This document shows, in pieces, positions 1 through 45,077 of a DNA stretch of 64,000 bases. The notes below the pieces were generated by a model. It searched no databases and was not told the DNA's origin. It worked only from the letters and a program-made list of their open reading frames with translations. The position numbers and the translations under genes were made by a program. Each line of letters opens with the position of its first letter. The stretch's first letter is position 1. This stretch comes from Vanessa cardui (taxonomy: Eukaryota > Arthropoda > Insecta > Lepidoptera > Nymphalidae). The stretch lies in the NCBI RefSeq assembly GCF_905220365.1, contig NC_061124.1, forward strand, positions 7,876,501 to 7,940,500, in the 5' to 3' direction.

Positions 1-3000
1 GAATTCACTTCGTATATCACTTACGAATTGGTCGTATCAACCGAATTACGATAAAACAGCATTCTGACATTCATGATCTACGGTGACTTTCGAGTTACTT
101 CATACAGAATACTGGTGGTCTTCTAAAAATATGAATCAATAACTATTTAAACAAACAACACAATTTTAATAATGTAATCGATATTATTTATTGTAACAGT
201 TTAAATGCGATCACAAAAGATGAAAAAATTATAATATCTGCACGCTTAGATTTTTTAAACGACGCAACAAATTTCAATGCGGTTTTAATTAATAAACAAA
301 CTGATTCAAGAGGTAAGTTTAGCTTTATTATGATTGCAAACATCCACATTGCATACTATATCATATTTTTAACGTTCCAATTCGGAAAAGAACATGAATC
401 TATTTTTTTATGTTCTACAATCTAAAAGTTCTATGTAGACCCTTATTGTGCCTGTGTGAAACCAGGCCGGGATAGTGTACTAATATAATAAAGTAAGCTT
501 GTGCGCGAGGACTCATGACTCTAAAGAATCTAGGATTGCTATTTGGGAATTATATTAGCGATAGTTATTCCTTTCTTGTGTCGGAAGCTCATACTTTAAC
601 TTCAGAACCTTAGGAGCGAAAAACTAACCTTAAAAGTTTGGGAAACTATATAATAAATGATTTGACAACTTTCGATAATTTTAATTTTTTATTTTTGACC
701 TGCATCACTATTTATTAGCTAGGAATGGCACCGAGTTTCACACGGATAGAACAATGATCTACATAGAAAGTTGATATAAATGTACAAACATACCATCACA
801 AAAACCTAAGCAGACTTACTATTACTCTTCAAAGTATTGTCTCAAAAATTAAATAAAAAAAATAAACTAATAAATGGCTTAAGAACGCATAGAGGATACA
901 AATAGTTACATATTCCTTTTTTGTTAAGAACCTAAAATATTAAAATGTAATGTTTTGTTTTAAAATAATTATATCTTACTTCTTCTTGTATTTGTTTAAT
1001 TATAATGTTAATTTAGCCTGACTTTGACTGATTTCAAGTTATCTACGAAGAATACATATGAAATCCCCGAGAGAAAACAGTCACTAACTATATAATTGAA
1101 ATCAACAACCTTTTTTCATTAAAGTAGGATATTATCAATTCGTTCATTTATTTCTTATGTTTGGTAGGTTTTGGGACATCAATACTCAAATGAGCGTCTC
1201 ATTTTGGATTTAAAAATCCATCCCTTAAATTTTAATAAGAGTTAAGACGGGTTACCTTCTGGATTTGTCAATTATTCTGTGTATATCTTCGCCAATTGTG
1301 AATCTTTGAAATTGATCATATTTATTTCCAAAAAAATGTTTTACTTGTGAGCAGGTACTGGGAGAAGTCATCAACTTCAAGCACAACTATATAAGACAGA
1401 ATAGATAGCATACATCGCCTTATATGATAACCACGTTAAAAATTGTCACTAATCCTAATTATAAAAAGTTTAACAATTACCTAACACACCTTACATGTTA
1501 CATGCAATACGGGTGAATATTATCAAGCAGGCACAGAAACATCTAAATTAAAAAAAAATACGCAGCCTTTATTGCAATAAACAATAGCATCACTATTATC
1601 GAATAAGACTTCAATATAGACGAAAAACTACATATTCAATTGCTCGTTTCATGAGTCATGTTTTAAATTTCCATACAAGACATTGCGTTGGAAATATTAT
1701 AGTAGAAAATGACGAAACCATACGGTATCATTATGTTCTACGTCAATTTGTTTTATAGTAGCTGTGTATGATTCTTATTATCAAACAATAAAACTTATCT
1801 ATTATAAAGATACAAGGTAAATATATTTCATTATGATGGTGGAAATATTTTACGTATAATATTGTACAGAGGTTTAAAAATATGTCAAAGCTTTTAATTT
1901 TATGGTTATTGAAATGGCACGCAAAACAGGTTTAAACAAAAAAAAATGTTAAATTAAGAACACCTTAGCAGGGCTCGAGTTAAAACACTGGATAACTGTA
2001 CCCATCATAATTACATTCAAGCTATTAAATTATACTACACAGTACCTACATGTGAAAAAATGGATCATAGATAATAAATTATAATGACCCAAGACCAAAT
2101 CAGTAAACCAAATTGTACAATATTAAATACAAAGTAATTTAAAATATTATAACATACGTATATAAATTAATTTTAAATCATAAAAGAAAATTAAGGTAAA
2201 TCAATATATATTATCCAGTGACGGTAATCACTACCACCCATAGACAATGACTTTGTGTCTATAGTTACACTGGCTCACTCATCATTCAAACCGCAACACA
2301 ATAATCCTGAATTTTACTTTTTGGCGGGAGAATATCTGACGATGACACCTACACACAGGGCCTTGCACAAATCCCTACAATAAAGTAAATAATAATTAAC
2401 TGAACAGAAATAAGAAAAAAAACTTTTGTTTGTTATTTTCCTAACGTACCCACAGGTATTTGTCAAATCAGCTTTATATTTCCTAAGATTAGCATGTTCA
2501 AACATATGAAGCCTCCTTTATAATTATACTAATGATGATATTTTTTTTTGTTATATTTTACTTATCTTGCAGACAGTAGCTGATAATATTATAAAGGCAT
2601 TTATATATACAGCATGATATGTATTAACATTATATAAGCAGATGAATGTAAATAATATTACATTATGTGACAGCGTGATTGTAACCAGAATTAAAACCTA
2701 CACACGGAAAATATATTCTTAGTACTGTGATAAATATGATATAATATCACACATATTTCTTGGAAAATGAATGAGGAATTAATAAAAAAAATACACATTT
2801 ATATTTGAATAGATTTTCGAATAAGGAGTTTATATTTGAAACAATTGAATGTGTCCAAAAGTATCAGAGACCTGTGCAATTTAATAAGAGTTCTACTTAC
2901 TACCAAAATTCATTAAAAATAATACTCTCGTAAATTATTTTCTGATTAAACTGTAACTTCAAAGTTGTAGTGACATCGGTCCGGTCCAGTAAGTTTAGTT

Positions 3001-3894
3001 GGATACAGAATTTCTTTTTTAGCCCGACTGCCTTTAATTATAGGTTAACGTTATGAAGTTATAAAATTTAAAACGGTCAAGCGTGTATCGCTGAGCATGT
3101 TATTGATAACATTTTTAAAATTATTTATATTTTTAACTAAGACTTTGAATGACAGTACCGTGAGAAGGTTTTGATTCGTTTTTTTATCAAGGCGCGTGAG
3201 AATAGCGACGAAATAAACAAATTTAATTACTTATTATTGTACATGTGAAATAATCAATAATTTACGATAGTGTATATTATTATTTGGATTTTATAATGAA
3301 ATAATCGTAAATACCAATAAGTAAGCTTCTAAATATCGCAATGTTAAGCAATGACCTCCTCCATTTGAAGAGAAAAACCACCATAAAAAAATATAAAATG
3401 AAAAAATCATAATTAAATATGTAAAATAAACAGTAAGATATTAAAACATTTTTAATTTCCTCGCTACCATATCGTAAAAGTTCAATAAGTTTTTGCGTAA
3501 ATAAACAATCAAATAAAACATACCTCTTTGTAATATTATCAAAAAAATAAAGAATGAATTGTCATTATTTCTGCCAACGATATCACCTTACAAATAAAAT
3601 ATAATTAATTGAAACATTTGTTATATAAAACTCTAAAATACGCGTCTTATAATTACCTCGACGTTATAATTCATATAATTCGTTTTCGAGATATTAAATC
3701 TATTAGAAACATTCAAAGACGCGTGTGTTGTGTTTTGTAATGACTCAGAACCACAGCAAAGACGTTTCTATATTCTTGAATTATTGAAAAAAATATCGTA
3801 TTACACATTAAATTACATATTGTTCAACACACAAATTCGTTAAAATATTTTATTCTATCATAATTGAAAATAATTTTCACTGTGTGTACAGTTT
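1..3894. other. Intergenic, AT-rich, no gene seen
   Basis: Stop codons are dense in all frames and I recognise no coding segment. The only recognisable piece is a reversed, degraded Metulj-type SINE fragment near 2216-2307, marked by the complements of the family's 'gtgagccagtgtaact' and 'cattgtctatgggtg' segments. The rest is low-complexity A/T sequence. Confidence 0.6.
2216..2307 (-). mobile_element. Metulj-like SINE fragment
   Basis: Read on the - strand this piece matches the middle of the fuller copy at 3895-4187, including the 'gtgagccagtgtaact' block. It has lost both ends and carries many substitutions. Confidence 0.5.
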
Positions 3895-4187
3895 TACTTG
3901 GTGGTAGGGCTTTGTGCAAGCCCGTCTGGGTAGGTACCACCCACTCATCAGTTATTCTACCGCCAAGTAACAGTACTTAGTATTGTTGTGTTCCGGTTAG
4001 AAGGGTGAGTGAGCCAGTGTAACTACAGGCACAAGGGACATAACATCTTATTTCCCAAGGTTGGTGGCACATTGACGATGTAAGGAATAGTTAGTATTTC
4101 TTACAGCGTCATTTTCTATGGGTGATGGTGACCATTTTCCATCAGGTGGCCCATATGCTCGTCCGCCAACCGATACCATAAAAAAGG
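3895..4187 (+). mobile_element. Metulj-like SINE, near full length
   Basis: About 290 bp, starting 'tacttggtggtagggcttt' and containing 'gtgagccagtgtaactacag', 'ttcccaaggttggtggca' and 'ccatcaggtggcccatatg', then ending in an A-rich tail. Partial relatives occur at 2216, 5007, 18400, 34745, 40444 and 54680, so the family is dispersed. I recognise it as resembling the Metulj SINEs of nymphalid butterflies. That name rests on memory, but the repetition is visible in the window. Confidence 0.75.
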
Positions 4188-5006
4188 CTAAAATAACGGA
4201 GCGATAAGAGAATTTAATTCATTACAGAACCCTAAAACGTAGCTATATATATGAATGAATAGCAACCCATTTGTGTTGGGCGCGGCAACCCTCTTCTATA
4301 GTGATTGTTTTTGGAGCGGAATCCACCGCGCTCCACCACTACAACTTAGCGGTGGAGTAGGCCTCGGTATTTATTTTTAGATGCGCGAGCTTCCTAATGT
4401 TTCTTTACCGCAAACGCGAAAACTTACAAATCTTGCCAAGAATGGAATTAAGACGTGCGGGAAACTTATCTTTATCGGGCAACAAATGGACGATTAGTGT
4501 GTTATTTTGCTGTTGTGTAACAAAGCTGGTTTAGTTTTGTATAGCTTCGCATTCAGTTCTATTGTCTATTCGAAGTGCAAGTTTAATATGATAGTTTTCC
4601 GTTTACATATATAATGAAAATAAACGTAAAATCGACTGTTATGGTGTCAGAAATCTTACAGTCAGAATTTCAGTTTGCAAAATTGAGATAAGGTCAATTT
4701 TATTAATACATATGAGTAACATTATGTGACTATGTGGGCCTTCTGAGATGCTATGTATACAATTAGGTACCATCCACACTCACAGGTATAAAACTCACCT
4801 AAGCAATCGTAATCGATGCCTGTTATCGTAGAGCAATACACTTTTAATTAACATCTTAAATTATTAATTATTATGTAAATCGAAAATGTTATAAAACGGG
4901 TACATTTCTGACAGGAACCCCTAATTAATTAGCAAATTAAATATAATCGCAATTTCATATATATTATTCACACAGCAAAACTATTAACTAAATAAAACTA
5001 TGAATA

Positions 5007-5167
5007 TGTGTAACTACAGGCACAGGACATAGCGTCTTAGTTCCCAAGGTTGGTGGCGCATTGACGATGTAAGGAATAGTTAATATTTCTTACAGCGTCA
5101 TTGTCTATGGGTGATGGTGATCACTTACCATCAGGTGGCGCATATGTTCGTCCGCAAACCTATACCA
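5007..5167 (+). mobile_element. Metulj-like SINE, 3' part
   Basis: Matches the last 160 bp or so of the copy at 3895-4187, from 'gtgtaactacaggcaca' to the tail 'ataccataaaaa'. The 5' half is missing, as expected of a truncated retroposed copy. Confidence 0.7.
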
Positions 5168-5530
5168 TAAAAAATATATATGTTTATAATGATAAGAAAT
5201 TTCAATTTCATATCATTATAAATTTTAAAAAATTAAAAATTAAATTAAAAAATTTGTGTAATTTTCTGTAAGTTTTCATATTTTCTTCTTATTCATTAAA
5301 ATAAATTTATTGACGTTTATCGTTTCAACTCAAATTAGATAATTTAAATAAGCACACATCTACATTGAGCAACACACACTAACGAACGTGTTATGTAACT
5401 ACGGAGCTATATTTTACAAAATTTAGAACGAATGAAACTGAATCTAACACACGTGCACGTTCGAATGACCTTAATCAATCTCTTGTACATTATTAACTGT
5501 AACTTGACAGTGGATGACACATTTCAATGC

Positions 5531-5981
5531 AATAGGCTATTTGACTGGTGTTTAAAATCCATTTTGTATTATTTAGTAGAGGTTAAGGAACCCAGTAAAA
5601 GTTGATTTTTTTATTTCTAGTACATATTTGCCGAAAAATATCTTATTAAAAAATCCATAATTAAATAACGCGCGAAAACGCTACATATATAACATGGCGC
5701 TGCAAAGGGGTCGGTAACATCACTTTGCTGTATTTTAATCTGTGGTACATATAGTAGAAAAGCAAGGTTTACAAGAAAGTGACTTAATCATAAGCCCGGC
5801 CAATCAGGAGCTTTTTGTTTCACGTGACAAACGTTTGAATAAATGCAATTTTATTTATTGATTTCTGAATAAATTAAGTATTATTTTCAACTTTCGTTAG
5901 TAAAAAATCATTTTTAAACTCATAATAAACAGTGATTACAATAATTCACAATTTATTTTTCGCATTGTCAAATAGCCTATT
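5531..5981 (+). mobile_element. MITE with 15-bp terminal inverted repeats (copy 1)
   Basis: A 451-bp element bounded by AATAGGCTATTTGAC and its exact complement GTCAAATAGCCTATT. A second copy in the same orientation, alike over its whole length, lies at 59173-59619. No transposase frame is visible, so it is non-autonomous. I could not settle the target-site duplication from the flanks, so the superfamily is left open. Confidence 0.75.
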
Positions 5982-7309
5982 AAAAGCAATTTAAAAATTA
6001 ACGAAATTGTCGATGTTATTTTCTCGTTGTTGTGAAATTTTAAAACGGTGTAATTAAACTCACCATAACATCAACGTAACTTTTTTTTGTTACACAAGCG
6101 AAGAGTCGTGCTCTTTTATAGTATAGTAAAATCGACCTATTTTTTGTTATCGTTAATTTATTTTTCAATTTATACATACGACTTACTCTAGTTGAACAAG
6201 GTAGACTTAAATGACTACATTTTGTAATATTATATAACTTAATACTAAATTCATTTATAATTGTATTATTATATATATTAACTAAGAATAATACAATTAT
6301 TAATACAAAGACTACACAACAACAATCTAGCAATATAGTCTTGACCAACTAATAAATTTTATATACACTAATGAAAGAGAATGAGATTTAGACTTAGACA
6401 ACTTTGCTAAAGTTATTTATAGTTTTATTGATATATTTCTTATACTATAAAAAAAAATTAAATTATTAAACAGAATAAAAAAGTTTACACGCTACAGCTC
6501 TGTTAGAAGTATTTTATGTTTACAGTTATTTGTCATACAATTCGAAGCCAGAAAATTTTTGAAAAATTAAAATGTAGATTAAAAGTAAGTAAAAAAAACA
6601 TTAAAAGTTTTATCATAATTTATTATGAAATATTTAATAACGAAGAGCAGGAAATGAAATGATGCTTGATATTAAAAAATATATATAGTATGACGAATCT
6701 GACAAATATTGCTTTATTTATTGTAATAATAGTTAACGAAGCACGTGCCCTAATCGTTTTCCTACTAATGAGATGAACCATCAAATCGTTTGTATAATAA
6801 ACGACACCTCAATCACTAATGTTACCACATGTTAGATTAAGGAAATTATTTAGGACAGAATTGTTCACCGGCCGATCCGTTATTTGAGAGTGAGAGTATA
6901 CGGGGATTTTTCCAAACCGATATGATATATTAAGCACAGGGGCAGACCATTAATGACTTCGCCTGAACATAAGTCTACATCGTCATAAATACAGTCACAG
7001 AATACTTTTTATTTATTTTATTACCCCTACAAATATTATAGTCCTGGAGTTAAAATAAAACCCAACTGACAAAAATCTCCTATTCACTTTTAGTTATATA
7101 AACGAAAGTCTTTTTTATTTCTAATTTTCCGCGGGAATTTTTTTTTTATTATTTTTAAAGCCATATGAATGACGTTCTGAAATCGATTTCATTTATTTTT
7201 ATGAAATCAAATCCAGTAACAAAATATGAGTTTACTAAATAATATATAATTATGATATAAATGTAACATAGACTGATAATTACTAAATGTTGGACTAGTG
7301 TCTAGTGAC

Positions 7310-7610
7310 TACATTACAATTATGTGGAACTAGTGGTCTTGTGTTTGAGCCCCATGTTAATATTAAAAAGTTATTAAGTTCTATTTATAGTGCCAACCCG
7401 GAAATTGGCAGTATTTACTGTCCCGTGTCTCGGAAAGCACGTAAAGCTATTGGCGCTGTTTCTGAACTCAATCCGGTCGTGTTGCATTTTCCGTTCCATC
7501 GGATTATGAGGGTTTATCGGTGTTCCCGTACACACTTTAATATTCCCTAGCTAGATAGTCTCCCTTGAAAATGGCCGCCCGGCGAAATCGGTCAGCAGGA
7601 CATAATTCAA
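7310..7610 (+). repeat. Unclassified lepidopteran interspersed repeat
   Basis: The GC-richer segment reading 'tactgtcccgtgtctcgga', 'aagcacgtaaagc' and 'ccatcggattatgaggg' resembles a repeat I know to be common in moth and butterfly assemblies. An 81-codon open frame over it is not a gene. There is no second copy in this window, so the call rests on memory. Confidence 0.45.
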
Positions 7611-10600
7611 TAGATGCTTAATATCAGTCGAAGTTATGATAATAATATGTGGGTTTATTGTTTGAAGTACAGAAAATGACGATTTTATTAAAGTACTTGT
7701 TAACTTTCTTAAAATATAAACCTACTTTAATAAAAAACCTGCGGTTTTTGGAGTGCAGTTATAACGCATGCAAACTGTAGGTACAATGTGAATTACATTT
7801 AGCTCTTCGAAAATTCTTTATTGACAACGAAAATTTAATTTAAGTTTTGTCGTAATTGAGTTATTAAAATTAATTTATTCTATTAATTGTGAATAACAAC
7901 TCATGGCATTTTGATTGATTGAAACATATTAACACTAATATTACATGTAAGTTTCTAAATATCCCTACACTGGTCGTGGGCCTCCTTGCCTTTTGGGAAG
8001 GTATAAATCTTATATTATCACGCTGCTCATCTCAATCAGATTTGTATCTCACTATGCAGATTGCAGCTCGTTCTTTATTAACACAATTTGATATTGAATA
8101 AATTGTTTCATATTCATAATATAGTTTCTTATACTTTTACCAATAATGTGTGTATTATTTGGATCAATGTTTTTTTGGCACTTTTAATTGTCTCAAAATA
8201 CAGAAACTTATTGTTATAACAGATATTAGCACTAAGGGTTAAACTATTCAATCAAAAATTTAATACTAATTAAACTCTGAAGTAGCCATAGATTATCGGC
8301 AGGTTCGATTTTCCAAACTGTTATATAGAATCCCTGTCATGAATCATATAAGAATATGATTTTGATACACTGTACGATCAGACACGCCGACTGGCGTCGT
8401 CCGGTGGATTGTCAATAAAGCTCATTGTACACGCATTGTCACCATTCAGTATGATGACCCCACTGCATATAACAATAACGTCTCAATACAACAATCGCTG
8501 GCGACCGGAAAATGTAGTAACTACTTATCGACTTTGTTACTTACATATTTTTCCATATCTCATACTCACTGCTGTGTACAATAATTGCTCGTTTCGTACC
8601 AGAATCCGCATGTTTCTTATAAGTTACATTTCCTTTTTTAAATTTAAATGACACATAACGATACTTTACATGTAGAGATTTTTTACGTGTTTATTTTATC
8701 GTATTTTGTGTCAACAAAATCGTAACAATTCGTGACATTGTAAAAAAACCTGTATTCATTCAATTATTGTATTCATCTATTATTGTCGTGTTATTGAAAT
8801 ATCCTGTACAAAGTAGCTCCACATTGAATCTCTTATTTAGACTCGTAAAAAGAAAAAAAAAAGTGCATTTGCACACAGTCGCGAAACTTCAACTAATTCA
8901 ATATAATATTGAATGCACATTTTAATTTGTAATTACGTTTAAATAAAACTTTTTGGTCCAATTTGTTTAAATCAAGTTACTTAGCGATCACAACTTAATA
9001 TGTATGTAACATCCAACGGTCCAAAGGTTTTGACAGCTAGCTAGCTAGCTAGCAGGAGTATGTTATACGCAAGAGACCGGTCCTTCAATAGATCGTTTTC
9101 TACAAAAAAAAACATACACCGAACAAAAGAATAACCGCTCCATAAGCGCTTCTCAAGCGTTGAGTCATCGCAGATCTTTTAGTGTAGACCTCAAGATAAT
9201 ATTTTAAGAAGAGACACGTAAAGATTAGTCCAATAACCGGTTTAAGGCACCTTTTCAAAGTACGCAGTCTGTCCAAATCGTCACCCTAAATTTCTCAGCG
9301 AGGTTCGTTGCCAAAATTAGGTTTTAATTTAGCCTGGTCTTGAGAGGAGTGAGAATATGGTATGAAGACGAAGCAGCAACGAAGAATAAATCGTAGTCCA
9401 ACACGTGTACATGGGCACTCTCGTAATCCAACGGCAATCCGATATGACCGGTTATCGAAAGTTCAGACACAAAACCTGTGTAAACTCTTTCAACTAGATA
9501 TTAGCATTTACATTATAATATAATACGTTACCCGTACCTCACCGTAAATTCACCTTCATAAATATCAACATATAATTATTTGTAAATGTTGTCAGTCGAC
9601 TCCGTTGCCTCAATGCATCCGTGGGACAGGGACCGTCTTATACCATTATTCTACTTTATATACAAAAACAAAAGAGACGCGACAGCGGTATAATAATAGT
9701 CTTTAATTACAATTAAGTATTGTGTATATATTGGTTTAGTTTAAAACTACATGTAATGGTGTCTGTTTAATAAAACGATAACATATACCAATATTTATGA
9801 TGATTTACATAAAAGTGATAAGTTTACACGTAAAATATGTAATATATGAAAAGATCTTTTTCATGATATATTTATATATACATATATTTAAGTTGTTTTT
9901 TTTTTAATCTGTCTAGACATTTATGATAAAAATATTTTCTTGATATTTATGTAAATGACGCAGCAGATGAACTGTAATCTAGGTATTGTACGCGTGGTGA
10001 GAAAAATTATTTTTATTATTTTTTAAATACATGTACATAACACAATGAATATGTGTATATATGTATATATTCTTTATATTGATCTACGAACATATACTAC
10101 CGAATAAAGTAAAAAATCAGAAACAGAATAAGGCTATATAAATATGAAAAGTAAGTATAATATGAAGTCGTTTTTCCTTTGCAAAAGCTTCATTTTAATT
10201 CTTAATGGAATTTGATATGATTTTCTCTAATACTAAGAGTATCGCTCTTGTAAGATGTATGAGATGTAATGAGAATAGTTTGTATATTTGTAATAATTTG
10301 TACAAAATGGCTGAATTATGATGACAATTTTCCAAAAACTATTTTCTTACCCTTATTAGGGACTCCTCAAACCATAGTACATAGAATTTACATATCCTAA
10401 TAATATAATACAAGTTATTTTCGTAAAAAGCTTTAAAAATTTAAAAAAAGTATATTAAAAAATAATGTTCTCATGTGAAGCCGAGGCGGGTCGCTAGTAT
10501 ACTTAAACAAAAAAATGAGGTCGCGCGGGACGCTCGGCAGATGTGAAATATCGAAATTAATTATTGTTAAAATAATTAAATAAAACCAATAAATAAATAT

Positions 10601-10885
10601 GCATTAATATAAATAAATGTGTTCCATTACTAAATAAATATTTTTTTCTTATTATAAAAACAAATAATATTACATATATAACAGAAATGTTTAAGTATAC
10701 GCATCACGCACACACACACAAAACAGTAGACTGACGGTATAAGAGAGGCTCACGTCGTCGTATACCGTCACGATACACGCGTCGGTTTTAAAGTATAAAT
10801 ATATACCATACTTTAAAATAACAGGGCGTTTCATACACCGTTTCTTCTCGGGTCTGGGTATTTTCATTTTATAACCGGTGGCAGA

Positions 10886-11003
10886 TTTTACTTTGACCAT
10901 CAATATAGTGTATTAATCCATTCATGAATAAAGAAAGTTAAATATTTACTTTGATCATCCATAAATAAGTGTACTGATCTATTCATGACTAAAAAAAGTT
11001 AAT
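10886..11003 (+). repeat. Diverged tandem duplication, two units of about 58 bp
   Basis: Two adjacent units share 'tttactttga(c/t)catc', 'gtgta', 'attcatga' and 'aaagttaa' in the same order, with substitutions and small indels between them. It lies about 600 bp upstream of the transporter promoter. Confidence 0.55.
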
Positions 11004-11601
11004 TATGCTATTTAATCTGAATGTTTAAATTCATATTTGAAATTTCTTAGGAGTTCTGAAATTCCAAAATGCATTGTTGCTTTAATTTCTTTCAATGTTT
11101 TAAAGATCACAATATTTTTTGCTTATGATTAAAAAAAAATATCTACTTATCTACCACTGAAATTATTTTTTGGAAAAGTTAAAACATAAAGTGTATTCCT
11201 TAAATCATTATGCCGATTATTTATCATTTAATTAAATATTCCTATTTTTACTATTTGACCATCTTCGTGTTATAAAAAACTGTGACAAGGCAGACGAGAT
11301 GATTGGTCATCTGATGGTCAACGTCCATATCAGCCAATAGACATTGACAGAATCATCAAGTTATTTTAAATAAATAAATTGTAGTTAGAAATTGCCAAAA
11401 ATACCTCGAATATTTTATAACATTCTTTATACTGAAATAACAGCTCGTTTTCCAACTTCTAATGTTCTCGCAATTGATATGATCCTAGGAGGAAAAATGT
11501 GCATTATCATCAAAAGCTTCGGAGCGATGTTAAGTGTTAATGAGGCTGTGAAAAACAAGAGTCATTGCCGAGTAAGACGTCGTTCAAGTGCTGTAGGTTC
11601 A

Positions 11602-11637
11602 TATAAACGTGAACAGCTCGCGGCCGCCACTCAGTGG
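11602..11637 (+). promoter_or_regulatory. TATA box and initiator of the ABCC gene
   Basis: TATAAA occupies 11602-11607. An arthropod-type initiator, TCAGT, occupies 11631-11635, which puts the presumed start base A at 11633, 31 bp from the first T of the TATA box. That is the usual spacing. The surroundings to about 11720 are unusually GC-rich for this window. The implied 5' leader is about 211 nt to the ATG at 11844. This is prediction from sequence only. Confidence 0.6.
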
Positions 11638-11843
11638 AAGGAGGTTAGCGTTCGGTCGGTGTCGTACTCTGTAAGGCGCTCTGCGCACGCGCACCCGGCA
11701 CTAGCGCAAGTATCGCGATTCAGTTTATTTGACAAGAAATATGATCGTTTCACTATTTTAATATTTCGTCAAAAAGACGTTAACGTGGACTCGCCTCGCT
11801 CATTTCTTATATTTGTTCTGTGTCTTCTATTTTTTGAATCAAT

Positions 11844-42535
<30,692 letters not shown>

Positions 42536-43287
42536 GATAAAATGTTAAGTTTACTGTAATTAGTATTATAAGATCATTGTTTTGGAATGATGCAGTTAGG
42601 TACTTAGAATTATGATTGTTATGTTGCCGAGGATATTAATTATGAACAGCGGCTAACGCATTTAATTCAGAAGGTTAAGTAAAATTGTTGCCATAATTAA
42701 AATGAAATAACTAATTTAAATTCTATAAGAGTATTGTCTGCATTTGATAGTAAACTTTATTTTATAGCAATATTCATGTAATGTGTAAACATTCATTACA
42801 ATGAAAAAGGACTAATGTCGATAAATACATTATTTCAGAATTATCAAAAATGCATCTATAAATATGATGATGTATTACGATTTATATATATATTCTTAAA
42901 TTTCATAAATACATTTTATGTTGCGTAGATGATACATACATAGGTATCGTGCGTAGATGCTAAACAAATCGTTTTACTTTTTAAAATATACGTTACGGTA
43001 TTATATTTCATACGCTATGTAATCAACATACTTCCCAAATTAAATATTAACAATCGAAATACCTTTTTGTATATAACGGCATGATATTCCAATTCAGACT
43101 GAGTAATGAATGAAAATGAATGAAATATGCTTTGATTGAAAAAATCAAAGGAAATGTAGCTATTAAGCAATGCGAAAATGTTATTTATTTTTATTAAAAT
43201 TACTTTTAATTTTTAACTATATTTGATTATATCAAATAGAAATTACTAAAGAATGTAAATTGTGATGTGGAAGTTATGCCTCAAACA

Positions 43288-43293
43288 AATAAA
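43288..43293 (+). terminator. ABCC4: Polyadenylation signal of the ABCC gene
   Basis: AATAAA about 750 nt after the stop at 42535, followed within 30 nt by the T/G-rich 'gtgtaattgtttta'. I saw no exact AATAAA earlier in the 3' region. Confidence 0.55.
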
Positions 43294-43417
43294 AATAAGC
43301 TTTAAAGTGTAATTGTTTTATTAGGACTCTGTAACTTACTCAAACTAACATAACGTAACTTACCTCGAACTAATTTTATATGCAAAATCAAGCAATTAAC
43401 ATCTTATGTTATTTTCA

Positions 43418-43715
43418 CTAGAGTCGAGTTGGCCCAGTGGTTAGAACGCGTGCATCTTAACTGATGATTGCGGGTTCAACCCAGGCAAGCACCGCTGATT
43501 CATGTGCTTAATTTGTCTTTATAATTCATCTCGTGCTCAGCGGTGAAGGAAAACATCGTGAGGAAACCTGCATGTGACAAATTTCATAGAAATTCTGCCA
43601 CATGTGTATTCCACCAACCCGCATTGGAACAGCATGTTGGAATATGTTCCAAACCTTCTCCTCAAAGAGTGAGGAGGCCTTTAGCCCAGCAGTGGGAATT
43701 TACAGGCTGTTGTTG
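43418..43715 (+). mobile_element. Complete tRNA-derived SINE with target-site duplication
   Basis: The head 'gagtcgagttggcccagtgg' then 'ttagaacgcg' and 'gcgggttcaacccaggcaag' is tRNA-like (A- and B-box regions). The body ends 'cccagcagtgggaatttac' and then (TTG)n. An 11-bp direct repeat TGTTATTTTCA flanks it (43407-43417 and 43716-43726), direct evidence of retroposition. Relatives lie at 17944, 30476 and 61034. Confidence 0.88.
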
Positions 43716-43726
43716 TGTTATTTTCA

Positions 43727-45077
43727 ATTGAAAATCTGTAGTTACTTGATTAAGTTAAATAGCATGCGGAGAGGTATAAGTTTACCTTAATTTACTCCTA
43801 AAGTAGCTCCGTAAATTTACTCAATGCTGTTCAAAACCATGCTCTCCTCTTAGTAAAGAAAGTTGATACAAAATGTGTGCAGAATGTCAAATATTTTTTA
43901 AATTAAAATTAACAATGACATTTACAAAACCTATATGAAACAAAATAGTGCATATTACAACATACTAAGATTATTGGATATAATGAAAATTAAAAGGGTA
44001 CAATAATAATAATAAAACAAAATCAAGAGACTTATTTATTTAATTTGAAAGGACAATTAAAACCTGCTATATAATAACACTTGATGGAATAAAACAAAAT
44101 CTTAACTTGATTCTATAACATACATAAAGTATTAGTTACAAATCAAGGATCTTATTACTCAAAAATAAAAACAATAAAAAAAAACAAAATAAAGTATTCA
44201 TAAAATATTTGGTGCAAAGTTATCCTACACATTATATAATTAAAATGGCTGTTCAAATTTAGAAACTAAAATGTAAAGTTTTTTTATAAACATTGGTTTT
44301 TTTTATTTGCACCATAGCAAAAACAAAGCAATATAATGTGTTAAAAATTTATGTTTTAACCTTTATTGTTAAACCTTTGTTGACAATCAATTCCAATTTT
44401 ATGCAAGATGTGCAATTTTTAAAATAGTATTTTATTAAAAAGATTAACTAATAAATATAACAAAATTTAAAGTGTTGTACTATTTTATAGAATCATGCAT
44501 TTCAGGTATCTTTAAGATATGTAAAAAGTAAGCCAATATGTTGTCTTTCTTATTTAATTCCAGTTTTAAAACAATATAACTTAGCATTACAGCAACTGTT
44601 TCAATTCTTAAATGCAATATTTTAAAAATAAACACATACACATTGAAATTGTGTAATGAGAAAGTTACGGCCACAATTACCTATTTCACACATTAAATAT
44701 AGCAAACATTACAAGATATGCACGGAATATTTTGAAAAGTTAATAAACAATGTTTTTTTATGCACTTCTTTTAAATATGTTGACCATTTATTATAAAAAA
44801 TACTATTGTGATTAATGCGATAGCCTACTTAAAATTCTATCTGATCACTCATTAAATTTTCAAACATCTTATCCACATAATATGCAATAATTGCTAGCGT
44901 TATGTCTTAAAATTATTTTTAAAACATAAATCAGATCCTGCAGATATCGTGAATATCAAAACATAAAAGCGAGCAATTCTATTTCTTGTATAAAAAGCCA
45001 TTGTTATCAATGATTAATTATAGATTCACACTTGACATATATTGTTATATCATTAACTATTATTTTGTATAAGGTCT
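43727..45077. other. Intergenic between ABCC and p23; likely p23 3' UTR
   Basis: AT-rich with no other coding segment. The - strand carries the end of the p23 message. AATAAA on that strand overlaps the stop codon, and another candidate lies at 44787-44792. An open frame of 64 codons at 44480-44674 has no recognisable content. Confidence 0.5.

Noticed and set aside
7305..7550. 81-codon open frame as a gene
   Set aside because: It lies over a sequence I recognise as a dispersed lepidopteran repeat and has no domain or splice context.
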